Below, in pieces: positions 36,333-45,710 of a stretch of DNA of 64,000 bases (its first letter is position 1; every line of letters starts with the position of its first letter). Location: positions 5,890,001 through 5,954,000 of the forward strand of contig OZ252150.1 in assembly GCA_965248775.1 (NCBI GenBank), given 5' to 3'. The notes under the pieces are model-generated. The model did no database searches. It was given only the letters and a program-made list of their open reading frames with translations, and was not told the origin of the DNA. Position numbers and translations under genes: made by a program. Origin of the DNA: JBHHUI01 sp965248775 (GTDB taxonomy: Bacteria > Chloroflexota > Anaerolineae > Anaerolineales > JBHHUI01).

Positions 36333-37586
36333 TCACGGTGTAACAATTGTAATGAAGTGCGGATCGACGCGGTTGTTGACGTTTGAAACCTCCACGTCTT
36401 CGTGGATGAGGCCTGCCCAGAAGTAAAGCGGGTTTCGCGCCGGTTCCTCGGTGATGGTGATCCCACCCTGGATGGTCGCCCGCTGGCCGGGCATCAGATA
36501 GTAATGTTCCCCGATTTTGGTGAGTTCTGAGGCAGTCCCGAGGGACCAGCGCCATGGATAGTCGCGGATGCAGACATCGCAATCGATGCCGACGCGCCAT
36601 GCACCGGACTCATCGAACCAGCCGTGTGTGTTGGCATTCTCGTCCTGCAAGTAAATAAAGTCCGGTTCTGGGCCGGTGGTTCGGATTGGGGCCGCTCCAT
36701 AATTTTCCACGGTCAGCGTAAAGGAGAGCGTATCGCCCAGCACCACCGTTGTGTCTTCAAATTCGACAGTGGCGTTCACAATGTCTGCACGGGGTACGCC
36801 GCCAAACTCGATATCAAGAGTGCCCTCGGCGCGCACCTTCTGCCCCAGTAAATCTTCGGCGAGAGCGACAACTACATACTCACCATCAGGGGGTGGGCTG
36901 GCACCCAGGTCAACGCCGCCTTCGTATTCAAAAGTGTGCAGGCCAAGTTCGCCGGGCAGGATTGTTCCGGCTTGCTCGGCGATGGGGCGCTGCGTGCCGG
37001 TATCGTCGATCAGGCTCACCATGACGTTCGCTTGCTTTGTAAGGTACATGTTGATCCAGGTGCGATCCGAAATGCCGTCCCGGTTGGGAGTGAACAAATC
37101 GGGCGAGATGCTGAAGCCGCGCAAATCCGGCAGCGTTGTGTCAGCCTCCTGGATCGTCAGTGTACCCGAGAGCGTAGCCTCTTCCTCCGCATTATCGGCA
37201 GCAATCACCCAGGTGTAGTCTCCGTTCGGTAAAACGCGCGCAAGAATTTCTCCTCCCACCTCTTCATCCGGTATTTCGAAACCCTCAACAATCCCGGAGA
37301 AGAGCAACTCATATTCGCCGGAAGCCCGGGGTCGGTCGGTCCGGAAATTAAAGCGACGCTCATCCGAGTCGATGAAATATATTGACACACTTGCCGGGCG
37401 GGCGAGTTCATATTGAATGGTAGTAATGTCAGCCACGCCGTCAGCATTGGGCGAAATTGCAGCGACCCCGAATGAGGCAGCACGTAACAGTGGCCCGGCC
37501 GGGCGTAGGATGAACCAGGCGGTTGCAGCAAACAGCGCAAAGACGGTGAGTGCTGCAGGAATTGTGAGCCGGGGGGTAATACGCAT
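36333..37586 (-). CDS. Envelope protein with FlgD/CHU_C-like Ig repeats
   Basis: Starting at ATG 37586 (MRITPRLTIPAALTVFALFA, a signal/anchor helix), the protein has two blocks of the type ISPNADGVADITTIQYELAR and FSISPDLFTPNRDGISDRTW. These are typical of FlgD-like Ig domains that often precede sorting or scaffold modules. A third region (about 265-415) has an Ig-like arrangement (LGDTLSFTLTVENYGAAPIR) and a CDVCIRDYPW segment. The function is unknown; it is probably exported. It is adjacent to the PhnD-like lipoprotein and the GT39 gene, all in one direction. Confidence 0.7.
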   Translation of the reverse strand: MRITPRLTIPAALTVFALFAATAWFILRPAGPLLRAASFGVAAISPNADGVADITTIQYELARPASVSIYFIDSDERRFNFRTDRPRASGEYELLFSGIVEGFEIPDEEVGGEILARVLPNGDYTWVIAADNAEEEATLSGTLTIQEADTTLPDLRGFSISPDLFTPNRDGISDRTWINMYLTKQANVMVSLIDDTGTQRPIAEQAGTILPGELGLHTFEYEGGVDLGASPPPDGEYVVVALAEDLLGQKVRAEGTLDIEFGGVPRADIVNATVEFEDTTVVLGDTLSFTLTVENYGAAPIRTTGPEPDFIYLQDENANTHGWFDESGAWRVGIDCDVCIRDYPWRWSLGTASELTKIGEHYYLMPGQRATIQGGITITEEPARNPLYFWAGLIHEDVEVSNVNNRVDPHFITIVTP

Positions 37587-37618
37587 CGCGGCGAGTCTAC
37601 CAAACGGGGGAGGGCGCG

Positions 37619-39640
37619 TCAATTAACCCGCAATTGGCCAACTTTGACGCCGTCCGCACCATCGAGTAACGGGAGTCGATCCCCGCTTGCCGGGTCGTAG
37701 AGCCCAACGCGAATGGTGTACTCACCCGCCGCCGTGTCAACGGGTAGAACGAGAGCATGGATGTCTTTCAATGGGGATTGACCTGCCCAATCGGGGAAGG
37801 GCAGGAGGCCATTCTGGGGTGCGCTGTCTTGACCCGTTACCCAACTTCCATGGCTCGCCAATATGTGCACATACACAGTAAACGGCGTCTCAAGTGGTGG
37901 GCGATTTAACCATGCCAGCGGAATAGAAATGGCCTCACCCGGATTTGCACTGGTAGTTGCTGTGCAGAATTGTAGTTCCCAGCCCATCACAAACTCGGCC
38001 ATTTGAGGCACGCATGCCTCATCATCCGCCTGGATAAATAGAGAAACGTGTGCGTTACCAAACCACTGCGCATAGGCAAGTCCAGTGCGCTGTGCCAACC
38101 AGCGCCCGGCTGCGTTACGTTCGTCCAGTGTGTCCACCTGATAATCGAATAACCAAATGCGTTGATAACGAGCTAATAATTTATCTAACTGCGGCGCGAG
38201 ATTTTCAGGCGTGAAATAGCCGAGCGTGTACGCTGGCTCGACAACTGGCGGCAGATAGGCGTGCAAATAACCCGGAATCCAGCCAAAGACATAAATGGCG
38301 CCATCTCCCGGCTGCATCAGCGGACTCACTGCCGCAGCGACCGGGCGCCAATCTTCTGCCGGATCGCCGGGGGCAGCATAATGCGCGCCCAGGCTCGATA
38401 TAAATGCAAGACTCAGAATTAGAACACTTCCCCACGGGAATCGCAGCTCGTTGATGCCCACTGCAGCAAGCACGAGCAACAACGGAACGGTGTAAAGCAA
38501 AAAGCGCGGGAAGAAAAACTCATGGTAGCTATTCAACGCCAGGCCAAAGATCAATGGCCCGAGGATCAGACTTGCCATGACAGTGCCTTGCACCCGCGCC
38601 CGGTAGGTTCCGTATCCGGCCGCAAAAGCCAGCAACAATGCCAGCGTCAACCCCAGCCCGCTATCGCCGCGCGGACCGAGTGCAAATTCCACGAGATGCC
38701 TCTGAATGAATTCGAGTGGTCCGTTCAGACCGATAAACTCACCTGTCTCACCTCGTACCGCCGCGGCTGTCTGTGCGTAAGTTGAGAATACAAAGGGAAG
38801 CAGCAGAGCAGCGACAATGGCTTGTGTTGCCAGGAGGCCGAAGCGAAACTTGCGATTTCGTCTTTCTATCCAGAATGACCAGCCATTGATGAGAAGCAAC
38901 ACGAATGCAAAGATGTAGTGTGAGCCAAGCGCCAGCAGCAGGCACATGCCCCAGAGAATCCACAGCCACATTTTTGTGCGACTATCATTACGGTTGAGCA
39001 GACGTTGCCAGACAAGAACCGCAAGCGTCCCGGCTGTAGCGACTAAGCTGTACCCTTTGGCTTCTTGTGCAAAATAGATGAGCATGGGCGATCCAACTGC
39101 CAGCGCCGCTGCAATAAATCCAACACGATACGGGTTTACCCCACCCCAACTCCTCCCCGCAGGCGGAGAGGGGCGTTCCTGGCCTTCTGTATATGTTCCC
39201 CCTCCCCGATTCGGGGAGGGGGCTGGGGGGAGGGGTGAATTCCTGACAACTCGTTCGTACACTCTCATTCGCGTTAAATCCACAGCCAGCCGGTACGTGA
39301 CCGCAACGAGAACGACTCCCGCGAAAACTGAAAGCAGGCGTGTCGCCCAGGCACTACTGCCTACAGACGCAGTCCAAAGACCGAGCAGCATACGATAGAC
39401 CGGTGGATTTGTATCGGCGAGGAGAACAGCAAAACGCGCCTGCTCGAAATAGCTTAGGCGTGAGAAGAAAAGGCTTAAGCCCTCGTCCCACCACAAGGCA
39501 CGGTAATCAAGCTGGTAAAGCCTTAAAATTAAGCCAACAAGCAGCAATATGCCTGTGACTAGGTATTGTCGTAACGACACCTTGCGATTGTTACTGAAGA
39601 CCTCGGAGTGCCCCAATCTGGAAAGACTTTTTGACAACAT
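37619..39640 (-). CDS. GT39-type (PMT/ArnT-like) membrane glycosyltransferase with an in-frame repeat insertion
   Basis: Start ATG at 39640 (MLSKSLSRLG). The family N-terminus is clear: RLYQLDYRALWWDEGLSLFF (catalytic Asp/Glu loop) and ADTNPPVYRMLLGLWTASVG, with many membrane helices and a C-terminal soluble region. These enzymes move sugars from polyprenyl phosphate to proteins or lipids outside the membrane. Between helices, RNSPLPPAPSPNRGGGTYTE and ERPSPPAGRSWGGVNP are encoded by a GC-rich double palindrome (39139-39238) that keeps the frame. This adds about 33 residues unlike the rest of the protein. Confidence 0.82.
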   Translation of the reverse strand: MLSKSLSRLGHSEVFSNNRKVSLRQYLVTGILLLVGLILRLYQLDYRALWWDEGLSLFFSRLSYFEQARFAVLLADTNPPVYRMLLGLWTASVGSSAWATRLLSVFAGVVLVAVTYRLAVDLTRMRVYERVVRNSPLPPAPSPNRGGGTYTEGQERPSPPAGRSWGGVNPYRVGFIAAALAVGSPMLIYFAQEAKGYSLVATAGTLAVLVWQRLLNRNDSRTKMWLWILWGMCLLLALGSHYIFAFVLLLINGWSFWIERRNRKFRFGLLATQAIVAALLLPFVFSTYAQTAAAVRGETGEFIGLNGPLEFIQRHLVEFALGPRGDSGLGLTLALLLAFAAGYGTYRARVQGTVMASLILGPLIFGLALNSYHEFFFPRFLLYTVPLLLVLAAVGINELRFPWGSVLILSLAFISSLGAHYAAPGDPAEDWRPVAAAVSPLMQPGDGAIYVFGWIPGYLHAYLPPVVEPAYTLGYFTPENLAPQLDKLLARYQRIWLFDYQVDTLDERNAAGRWLAQRTGLAYAQWFGNAHVSLFIQADDEACVPQMAEFVMGWELQFCTATTSANPGEAISIPLAWLNRPPLETPFTVYVHILASHGSWVTGQDSAPQNGLLPFPDWAGQSPLKDIHALVLPVDTAAGEYTIRVGLYDPASGDRLPLLDGADGVKVGQLRVN
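39139..39238. repeat. GC-rich double palindrome translated inside the GT39 gene
   Basis: It has two inverted pairs. One is CCCCTCCCCGA/TCGGGGAGGGG, and the other is between CCCACCCCAACTCCTCCCCG and CGGAGAGGGG. This is a REP/BIME-like unit. It lies wholly within coding sequence and its length preserves the frame. Confidence 0.75.
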
Positions 39641-39705
39641 CTGTGTTCTTACAGCGATTCTAACATTGGGCTTAACACTTTCTGACCGGTTATAATGCCG
39701 CCCCA

Positions 39706-41049
39706 ATGAACTACCACGAAGCGTTGGATTACCTCAGCGCACACACAAATTACGAGGCGAAACCGGCGGATATTTATTCGCCCGAACGGTTCGATGTAAA
39801 CCGTTCGGGAAGACTGCTTGCAGCCGTCGGCAATCCGCAACATCATTATCCTAGCGTGCACATCGCCGGTTCGAAAGGTAAAGGTTCGGTTGCGGCAATG
39901 ACGGAAGCGATATTGCGAGCCGCCGGTTATCGCACAGCGCTCTATACGTCACCGCATCTGGCAGATTTTCGTGAAAGGCTCCAGATCGATCGAGTTTGGA
40001 TCACGCCGGAAGATTTTGCAGAAGAGATGACAGATCTGCAACCCCACGTCGATCAGATACCTGAAATTACTTTTTTCGAAATTGCCACCTGCCTAGCCTT
40101 TGAATGGTTCTCGCGCCAGAAGGTCGATGTCGCAATTCTCGAAGTCGGATTGGGAGGTCGATTGGACCCCACGAATGCCGTCCTGCCTAGAGTGTGTGGC
40201 ATTACTGCGATCAGTCTGGAGCATACCGCCCTTCTTGGGGATACAGTTGAAGCGATAGCAGCGGAAAAGGGGGGTATCATCAAGACAGGTATCCCTGCGA
40301 TTTCCTCTCATCAGACTGCAAGTGTCTTGGAAATCTTTAAGGAGATTGCGAGAGAACGCAACGCGGCACTCTCACTAGTGGGCCGCGATTGGTTTTATGA
40401 GCGCTGCTCCTTTTCAATTACAAACCAATCATTCCGGTGCTGGTCTGAGCTTAATTCTGATAATAAGCAAGAGTTTGATCTCCCATTACACGGCCTGCAC
40501 CAGGTTGAGAATGGCACACTGGCAGTAGCATTGGTTTCCGAATTGCAGGTGCAGGGCTGGAAAATCAGCCCAGAACACATTGCGAGCGGGCTCCGTACTG
40601 TGCAATGGGCAGCGCGCGTCGAGATTATCCCAGGCCGACCGACTACGATCATTGATGCAGCCCACAATGCCGATTCGGCAGCTCGCCTTGTCGAAACGAT
40701 TCAGGAGCTATTTCCGGGACAGCTTCCTATCCTTGTATTCGGGGCAATGGTAGATAAAGACAGCGCTGGCATGCTGGCGGAGTTGCTTCCAATCACGAGT
40801 CATGCGATCATAACAAGCGTAGATCATCCGCGTTCAGCAGCGCCCGAGGATCTGGTATCAATCGCGGAGCGATTTCCTGTGCGCATATCCAAAGTGCTGG
40901 ATGTCTCCCATGCCATCACAAATGCCCTTGTACTCGCAGATGATGACGGGATTATTTTGATAACCGGAAGCGTGTACCTGGCCGGAGTAGCGCGAACAGT
41001 CCTTGCAGAAGAAATTACATCCGAAGACGGAGTGCGTCAGTACGAATGA
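39706..41049 (+). CDS. folC: Bifunctional folylpolyglutamate/dihydrofolate synthase FolC
   Basis: At 447 residues this Mur-ligase family enzyme adds glutamate to folates. Blocks visible are HIAGSKGKGSVAAMTEAILR (P-loop), YTSPHLADFRERLQID, ILEVGLGGRLDPTNAV, ISLEHTALLGDTVEAIAAEK, GGIIKTGIPAI and TIIDAAHNADSAARL. Its start is 65 bp from the divergent GT39 gene, and it overlaps lon by 4 bp, so folC and lon are coupled. Confidence 0.94.
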   Translation: MNYHEALDYLSAHTNYEAKPADIYSPERFDVNRSGRLLAAVGNPQHHYPSVHIAGSKGKGSVAAMTEAILRAAGYRTALYTSPHLADFRERLQIDRVWITPEDFAEEMTDLQPHVDQIPEITFFEIATCLAFEWFSRQKVDVAILEVGLGGRLDPTNAVLPRVCGITAISLEHTALLGDTVEAIAAEKGGIIKTGIPAISSHQTASVLEIFKEIARERNAALSLVGRDWFYERCSFSITNQSFRCWSELNSDNKQEFDLPLHGLHQVENGTLAVALVSELQVQGWKISPEHIASGLRTVQWAARVEIIPGRPTTIIDAAHNADSAARLVETIQELFPGQLPILVFGAMVDKDSAGMLAELLPITSHAIITSVDHPRSAAPEDLVSIAERFPVRISKVLDVSHAITNALVLADDDGIILITGSVYLAGVARTVLAEEITSEDGVRQYE

Positions 41050-43583
41050 ATCCATATTCTCCATTCTCTCGATCTCTGATAACTAGCTTTCCCGAAGCGC
41101 TCGGTCGCCATGCCGAAGACCTGCACGAGATCCGTGAAGCCGAACCGGATGAAGATGGTCTCATCGAATGTCCGCTGATTCCGTTGCGCGACATGGTGAT
41201 GTTTCCACATATGCTCACCCCGTTGCTCGTGGGACGTGAACAATCGTTAGCAGCGGTCGGTGCTGCGAGTCGCAACAAAGAAACTGCAATTGCGGTAGCG
41301 CAAATCGATCCCTCTGAAAACGAGCCGCATGAAGAGGGTCTATATCGTATCGGAAGTGAGGTTGCTGTCGGACGGGCACTGCGCTTGCCGGATGGATCAA
41401 TGTCCGTTTTGGTACAGGGCCGCCGGCGCGTTGAGATCGTGGAGTATATTCGGGCCGAACCTTATTTCCGCGTCAAAGCACGCCCGATCTTTGTGTCGGA
41501 TGAAGTAGACCCCGAATCGGAAGCACTGATGCGCGCAGTGCTCGCGCTCTTTGAGAAATGCGTAGAATTGAATCGGAGCTTGCCGGAAGAAGCCTATGTC
41601 TATGCAATGAATGTAGACTCGCCCGGTTGGCTCGCAGATCTGGTGGCCTCGACCCTCATGATCGACCTCGAAGACCGGCAGAATGTCATGGAGACATTCG
41701 AGCCGATTGCACGCTTGCAGCAGGTGAGCACGCTCCTAGGAAGCGAACTGAACGTACTCGAATTGGAAGATCACATCCACATGCAAGTTCAGGAGAAGGT
41801 CGACCGAACCCAGCGCGAGTTCTATCTGCGCGAGCAGATGAAAGCCATTCAGACAGAACTCGGGGAGGGCGATGTCTGGGTTCAAGAGTTGGGCGAGCTG
41901 CGCGAAAAGATTACTGCTGCCGCAATGCCCGAAGAGGTCCACAAGCGTTCATTTAAAGAAGTCGATCGCCTGCAACAAATGCCGCCGCTGGCGCCGGAAT
42001 CGGGCGTCATTCGGACTTACCTGGAATGGCTGATCGATGTGCCATGGTGGGAAAAAACCGAAGATAACCTCGATATCGCCCATGCGCAGGAAATCCTGGG
42101 CATGCACCACCTTGGCCTCCCCAAGGCCAAGGACCGCATCCTGGAATTTATGGCTGTTCGTTCGCTGGCTGGAGATCAGGGAAATGTGCGGCAACCGATC
42201 CTATGTTTTGTTGGGCCACCGGGAACTGGTAAAACCTCGCTCGGGCGCTCGATTGCAGAAGCACTCGGACGCAAGTTCGTGCGCGTCTCACTGGGGGGCA
42301 TTCGCGACGAAGCCGAGATTCGGGGGCATCGCCGCACCTACATAGGTGCCCTTCCGGGCAGGATCCTCCAGACCATGCGGCGGGCAGGCACGGTCAATCC
42401 ACTCTTCATGCTTGATGAGATTGACAAACTCGGGCAGGACTTCCGCGGCGACCCATCCAGTGCCCTTCTCGAGGTGCTCGATCCAGAACAGAATCACGCA
42501 TTCTCAGATCACTATCTCGAAGTGCCCTACGATCTCTCCCGGGTCATGTTCATCACCACTGCAAACTATCTTGGACCACTGCCGCCTGCACTCGAGGACC
42601 GGCTCGAAATCATTGAATTTGGTGGTTACGTTGACGAAGAGAAGTTGGCGATCGCCAAAAAATTCCTGATCCCCCGCCAGATTGAGCTAAATGGTCTGAT
42701 GGGAAAACAACTGCAATTTACTAACAACGCGCTGCAGACCATGATACGGGAATACACGTATGAGGCCGGCGTCCGAAATCTCGAACGGGAAATTGCCAAT
42801 GTATGCCGCAAGGTGGCGCGGCGTTATGCCGAAGGCAAGTCTGCTCCTAAGCGGATTACCGACAGTCAATTGGTGAAATACATAGGCCCGCCGCATTATG
42901 CGGAAATGGACGCTGAGCGGGAGGACGAAGTTGGGGTTGCTACAGGGCTGGCATGGACAGCCGATGGAGGCGACCTCACACTGATTGAAGTTAGCCTGAT
43001 GGAAGGCAAGGGTGGTTTACAGATCACCGGACAAATTGGCAATGTCATGCAGGAGTCCGTGCATGCCGCCATGTCCTACATGCGCCGCAGATCAGTACAG
43101 CTAGGAATTGATCAGAAATTATTCGACAAGTCAGATATCCATCTGCACGTGCCCGAAGGCGCAATTCCGAAAGATGGTCCTTCGGCCGGTATCACTATTG
43201 CGACTGCGTTAATCTCGGCCTTCACCGGGCGAAAGGTGCGCTGCGATGTTTGCATGACCGGCGAGATCACGCTGCGTGGCAATGTGCTCCCCGTCGGTGG
43301 CCTGAAGGCCAAGGTGCTCACCGCCCGCAGGCGTGGATTGAAAACTGTGATTCTGCCGGCCAAGAATGAAAAGGATATGGTGGACATCCCGGCCCATGCT
43401 CAGAAAGACCTGCAACTCGTTTTTGTGAAACAGATGGACGAAGTGATTAAAGTCGCGCTACGCTCGGCCCCGCGAAAGAAGGTTGCTGCGAAGAAAACCA
43501 AAAAGAAGGCGGCCTCCAAAAAGAAGGCCGTAGCGAAGAAAGAAGCCGTGAAGCGCAAGATTGCACGCAAGAAATCAACCTGA
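41046..43583 (+). CDS. lon: ATP-dependent Lon protease with lysine-rich C-terminal tail
   Basis: At 845 residues it has the N-terminal LON domain (CPLIPLRDMVMFPHMLTPLL), the AAA+ module with Walker A FVGPPGTGKTSLGRSIAEAL, and the proteolytic domain with Ser713 (PKDGPSAG) and Lys754 (GGLKAK). It degrades misfolded and regulatory proteins in the cytoplasm. After the normal end (KVALRSAPR) about 37 residues are almost all Lys, Ala and Arg (KKAASKKKAVAKKEAVKRKI), like a histone H1 or HU tail, which is unusual for Lon. The gene overlaps folC by 4 bp and the convergent GT gene by 9 bp. Confidence 0.95.
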   Translation: MNPYSPFSRSLITSFPEALGRHAEDLHEIREAEPDEDGLIECPLIPLRDMVMFPHMLTPLLVGREQSLAAVGAASRNKETAIAVAQIDPSENEPHEEGLYRIGSEVAVGRALRLPDGSMSVLVQGRRRVEIVEYIRAEPYFRVKARPIFVSDEVDPESEALMRAVLALFEKCVELNRSLPEEAYVYAMNVDSPGWLADLVASTLMIDLEDRQNVMETFEPIARLQQVSTLLGSELNVLELEDHIHMQVQEKVDRTQREFYLREQMKAIQTELGEGDVWVQELGELREKITAAAMPEEVHKRSFKEVDRLQQMPPLAPESGVIRTYLEWLIDVPWWEKTEDNLDIAHAQEILGMHHLGLPKAKDRILEFMAVRSLAGDQGNVRQPILCFVGPPGTGKTSLGRSIAEALGRKFVRVSLGGIRDEAEIRGHRRTYIGALPGRILQTMRRAGTVNPLFMLDEIDKLGQDFRGDPSSALLEVLDPEQNHAFSDHYLEVPYDLSRVMFITTANYLGPLPPALEDRLEIIEFGGYVDEEKLAIAKKFLIPRQIELNGLMGKQLQFTNNALQTMIREYTYEAGVRNLEREIANVCRKVARRYAEGKSAPKRITDSQLVKYIGPPHYAEMDAEREDEVGVATGLAWTADGGDLTLIEVSLMEGKGGLQITGQIGNVMQESVHAAMSYMRRRSVQLGIDQKLFDKSDIHLHVPEGAIPKDGPSAGITIATALISAFTGRKVRCDVCMTGEITLRGNVLPVGGLKAKVLTARRRGLKTVILPAKNEKDMVDIPAHAQKDLQLVFVKQMDEVIKVALRSAPRKKVAAKKTKKKAASKKKAVAKKEAVKRKIARKKST

Positions 43584-45572
43584 GCCAAACTCGTACACAA
43601 AGAAAAGTGGTTCGCCGTTGGCGCCCTGAAACTCAATCAATTCACCATTTGGAGCGATTTGTAATACATGCCCCAATTCGTCGGCACGTTCCGGTAGGAA
43701 GATAAAACTCGTCGGTCCGCGCAGCTCCCAATCTGGAGCTGCCGAGACCAGATCGAACACTTCAATCCCTTTGACCTGTGGCGCCAAAAACGGGATCGTG
43801 GCATGGCTATAAAACCCCATTCGCGGCGGTCCGAAAAAATATACCTCATGTCCCTCTTCAAACCCAGATAAATATTCCCCAGCCCGGGTTGCAACCTCGG
43901 TATTGTTGTCACCAAAGCGTCTGCTCGGAGCGTATTCATCGAAATAGAAACGCAAGTCGCCTACAATCGCAGCTACTAGCAATGCTGCAACCAACACTCT
44001 GATTAACCATTTTCTGTTGGGCCATAAGTTCGGCAGGCCCTTCAACAAATATGCAAGCGGTAGTACCACAACAATCGCGACGACTGGAGCGACGTACACA
44101 TAGCGTTGTGCAGCGGGCGTGGGCAGAGCCAACCCAATAACACCAATTGAACTTAATAACCAGAGCGACAGCCAGGTGTATTCAAGCCTCCTCGCCCTAG
44201 CCAACATCAAGACGACCCCAAGAATGAAAAGCACGGCGGGCAGAGTGAGCAACATCGGATTGTCTGGGTTGTACCAGGTCAGAATGTTGATTTCTGTATA
44301 TCCCAGCGCAGCTTTCGTAAATTGGCTCGCCAAAATCTGCCAAATCGGCTGGCCGAGTAATTCAGCTTCATTGGGGAGCCAGTCCCCAAGAATCGTAAAT
44401 CTTCCAAATGGCGCAAAGTATTCACCAGGATGCTCAATGAAAAAAGCAGCAAGCGGGATCAGTGTGACAATTGCTGCCATCAACATCAAGATGAGGGCTG
44501 GCAAATGCCTCTGGACGCTCTGGCGCTCTTTGACGTATGCGACAAACAACCAGAGTGGCAGTAATATTGCCAGCACACGACTACTAGCATAGAAGTATTG
44601 GGATATCCCGAGCAGGATGCCCGCGATTGCGAAATCCACTTTCCGTTCACTCTGCCAGGCTCGTAAAACTGTGGCGGCAATTAGCGTCATAAATAATGCG
44701 TCCCACACATTGCTGATCGCCAAGCGGCTAAAGTGGATATGGTAGTGGAACCCAATGAGGTATGCAGTTGCCAAAATTGCCACCGCGCGGCTGAAGGCAT
44801 GGCGTGCGTACCAATAGGTCGCAATTACAGTGAGGGCACCACCCACAGCTGAGGAGAGCCGCAGTGCGAATATGGTGTTCCCCAGTGGTGCAATTGCTAG
44901 AGCCGGGATCGCAAAGTACAAACGTGGATAAGAAAATCGGTCGGTGGCAAAAATATTGTTCGCGACCCCATTCAGGATATCCAACGAACCCAGCCCAAAT
45001 GCCCCCTCGTCGCCGCCTACAAGCCACGGGATCTTGTCCAGATAAATGACACGTAACGCGAGTGCAATGACACCGAAGGAGACTACAATAATAATCTCCC
45101 AGCGCGGCCACATCCGTACTTGGAATGAGTAATCTGCTCCTCTCGAAGCAGCAATAACAAGTACGATAGCAAAAACCCATGCTCCCACGCCGATCCAGGG
45201 ATCACGCATCAAGGACTTATCGCCAGCAGCGAGGAAGGCTCCAAAACTAAATAGTGGGGCGGCAATAAGTAGCACAACTTGCATGGCTGAGATGGAAAGC
45301 CATCTGGCAGGGGGATCCAAGATTCGTCTGATCCATTCAGTGCGTTGGCCGCTTAAGCCCAGACTCGCCAGTGCAAAGAATATCAATCCAAAACCTTTGA
45401 AAATCCACGTAAGCCAACGTTGTGCTTCTGGAACAATGTTTGCAAGGTTCTGTCCGAGAAGTAACAAAGAGCCGCTGCCGAGCAATAGAACAGTAAAAGT
45501 TCTCCGGAGTTCGGGGGATAAGGTCGTTGCAGATCCGGAATCTCGGGAAGAATTGGAGTTTGGGTTGTTCAT
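43575..45572 (-). CDS. GT39-type membrane glycosyltransferase, second copy
   Basis: At 665 residues it has an N-terminal set of five or so extra helices. The GT39-like core begins near residue 165: VIYLDKIPWLVGGDEGAFGL (Asp/Glu loop), RFSYPRLYFAIPALAIAPLG and FALRLSSAVGGALTVIATYW. It ends with a soluble C-terminal domain containing YLSGFEEGHEVYFFGPPRMG. It probably uses a polyprenyl-linked sugar donor at the outer membrane face. It is convergent with lon, their stops overlapping by 9 bp. Confidence 0.82.
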   Translation of the reverse strand: MNNPNSNSSRDSGSATTLSPELRRTFTVLLLGSGSLLLLGQNLANIVPEAQRWLTWIFKGFGLIFFALASLGLSGQRTEWIRRILDPPARWLSISAMQVVLLIAAPLFSFGAFLAAGDKSLMRDPWIGVGAWVFAIVLVIAASRGADYSFQVRMWPRWEIIIVVSFGVIALALRVIYLDKIPWLVGGDEGAFGLGSLDILNGVANNIFATDRFSYPRLYFAIPALAIAPLGNTIFALRLSSAVGGALTVIATYWYARHAFSRAVAILATAYLIGFHYHIHFSRLAISNVWDALFMTLIAATVLRAWQSERKVDFAIAGILLGISQYFYASSRVLAILLPLWLFVAYVKERQSVQRHLPALILMLMAAIVTLIPLAAFFIEHPGEYFAPFGRFTILGDWLPNEAELLGQPIWQILASQFTKAALGYTEINILTWYNPDNPMLLTLPAVLFILGVVLMLARARRLEYTWLSLWLLSSIGVIGLALPTPAAQRYVYVAPVVAIVVVLPLAYLLKGLPNLWPNRKWLIRVLVAALLVAAIVGDLRFYFDEYAPSRRFGDNNTEVATRAGEYLSGFEEGHEVYFFGPPRMGFYSHATIPFLAPQVKGIEVFDLVSAAPDWELRGPTSFIFLPERADELGHVLQIAPNGELIEFQGANGEPLFFVYEFGSG

Positions 45573-45710
45573 GGTAGTTGCTTCAGTGGTGTTCTTAGTT
45601 CACATGACAAAATCAATTAAAGCAATATACGTCAATAATTGCCTTTACAACAAATGCGTATTTTGTTTATTAATATGTTGATAGGAGATGAAGAGCGGAT
45701 GATTTCTGCT

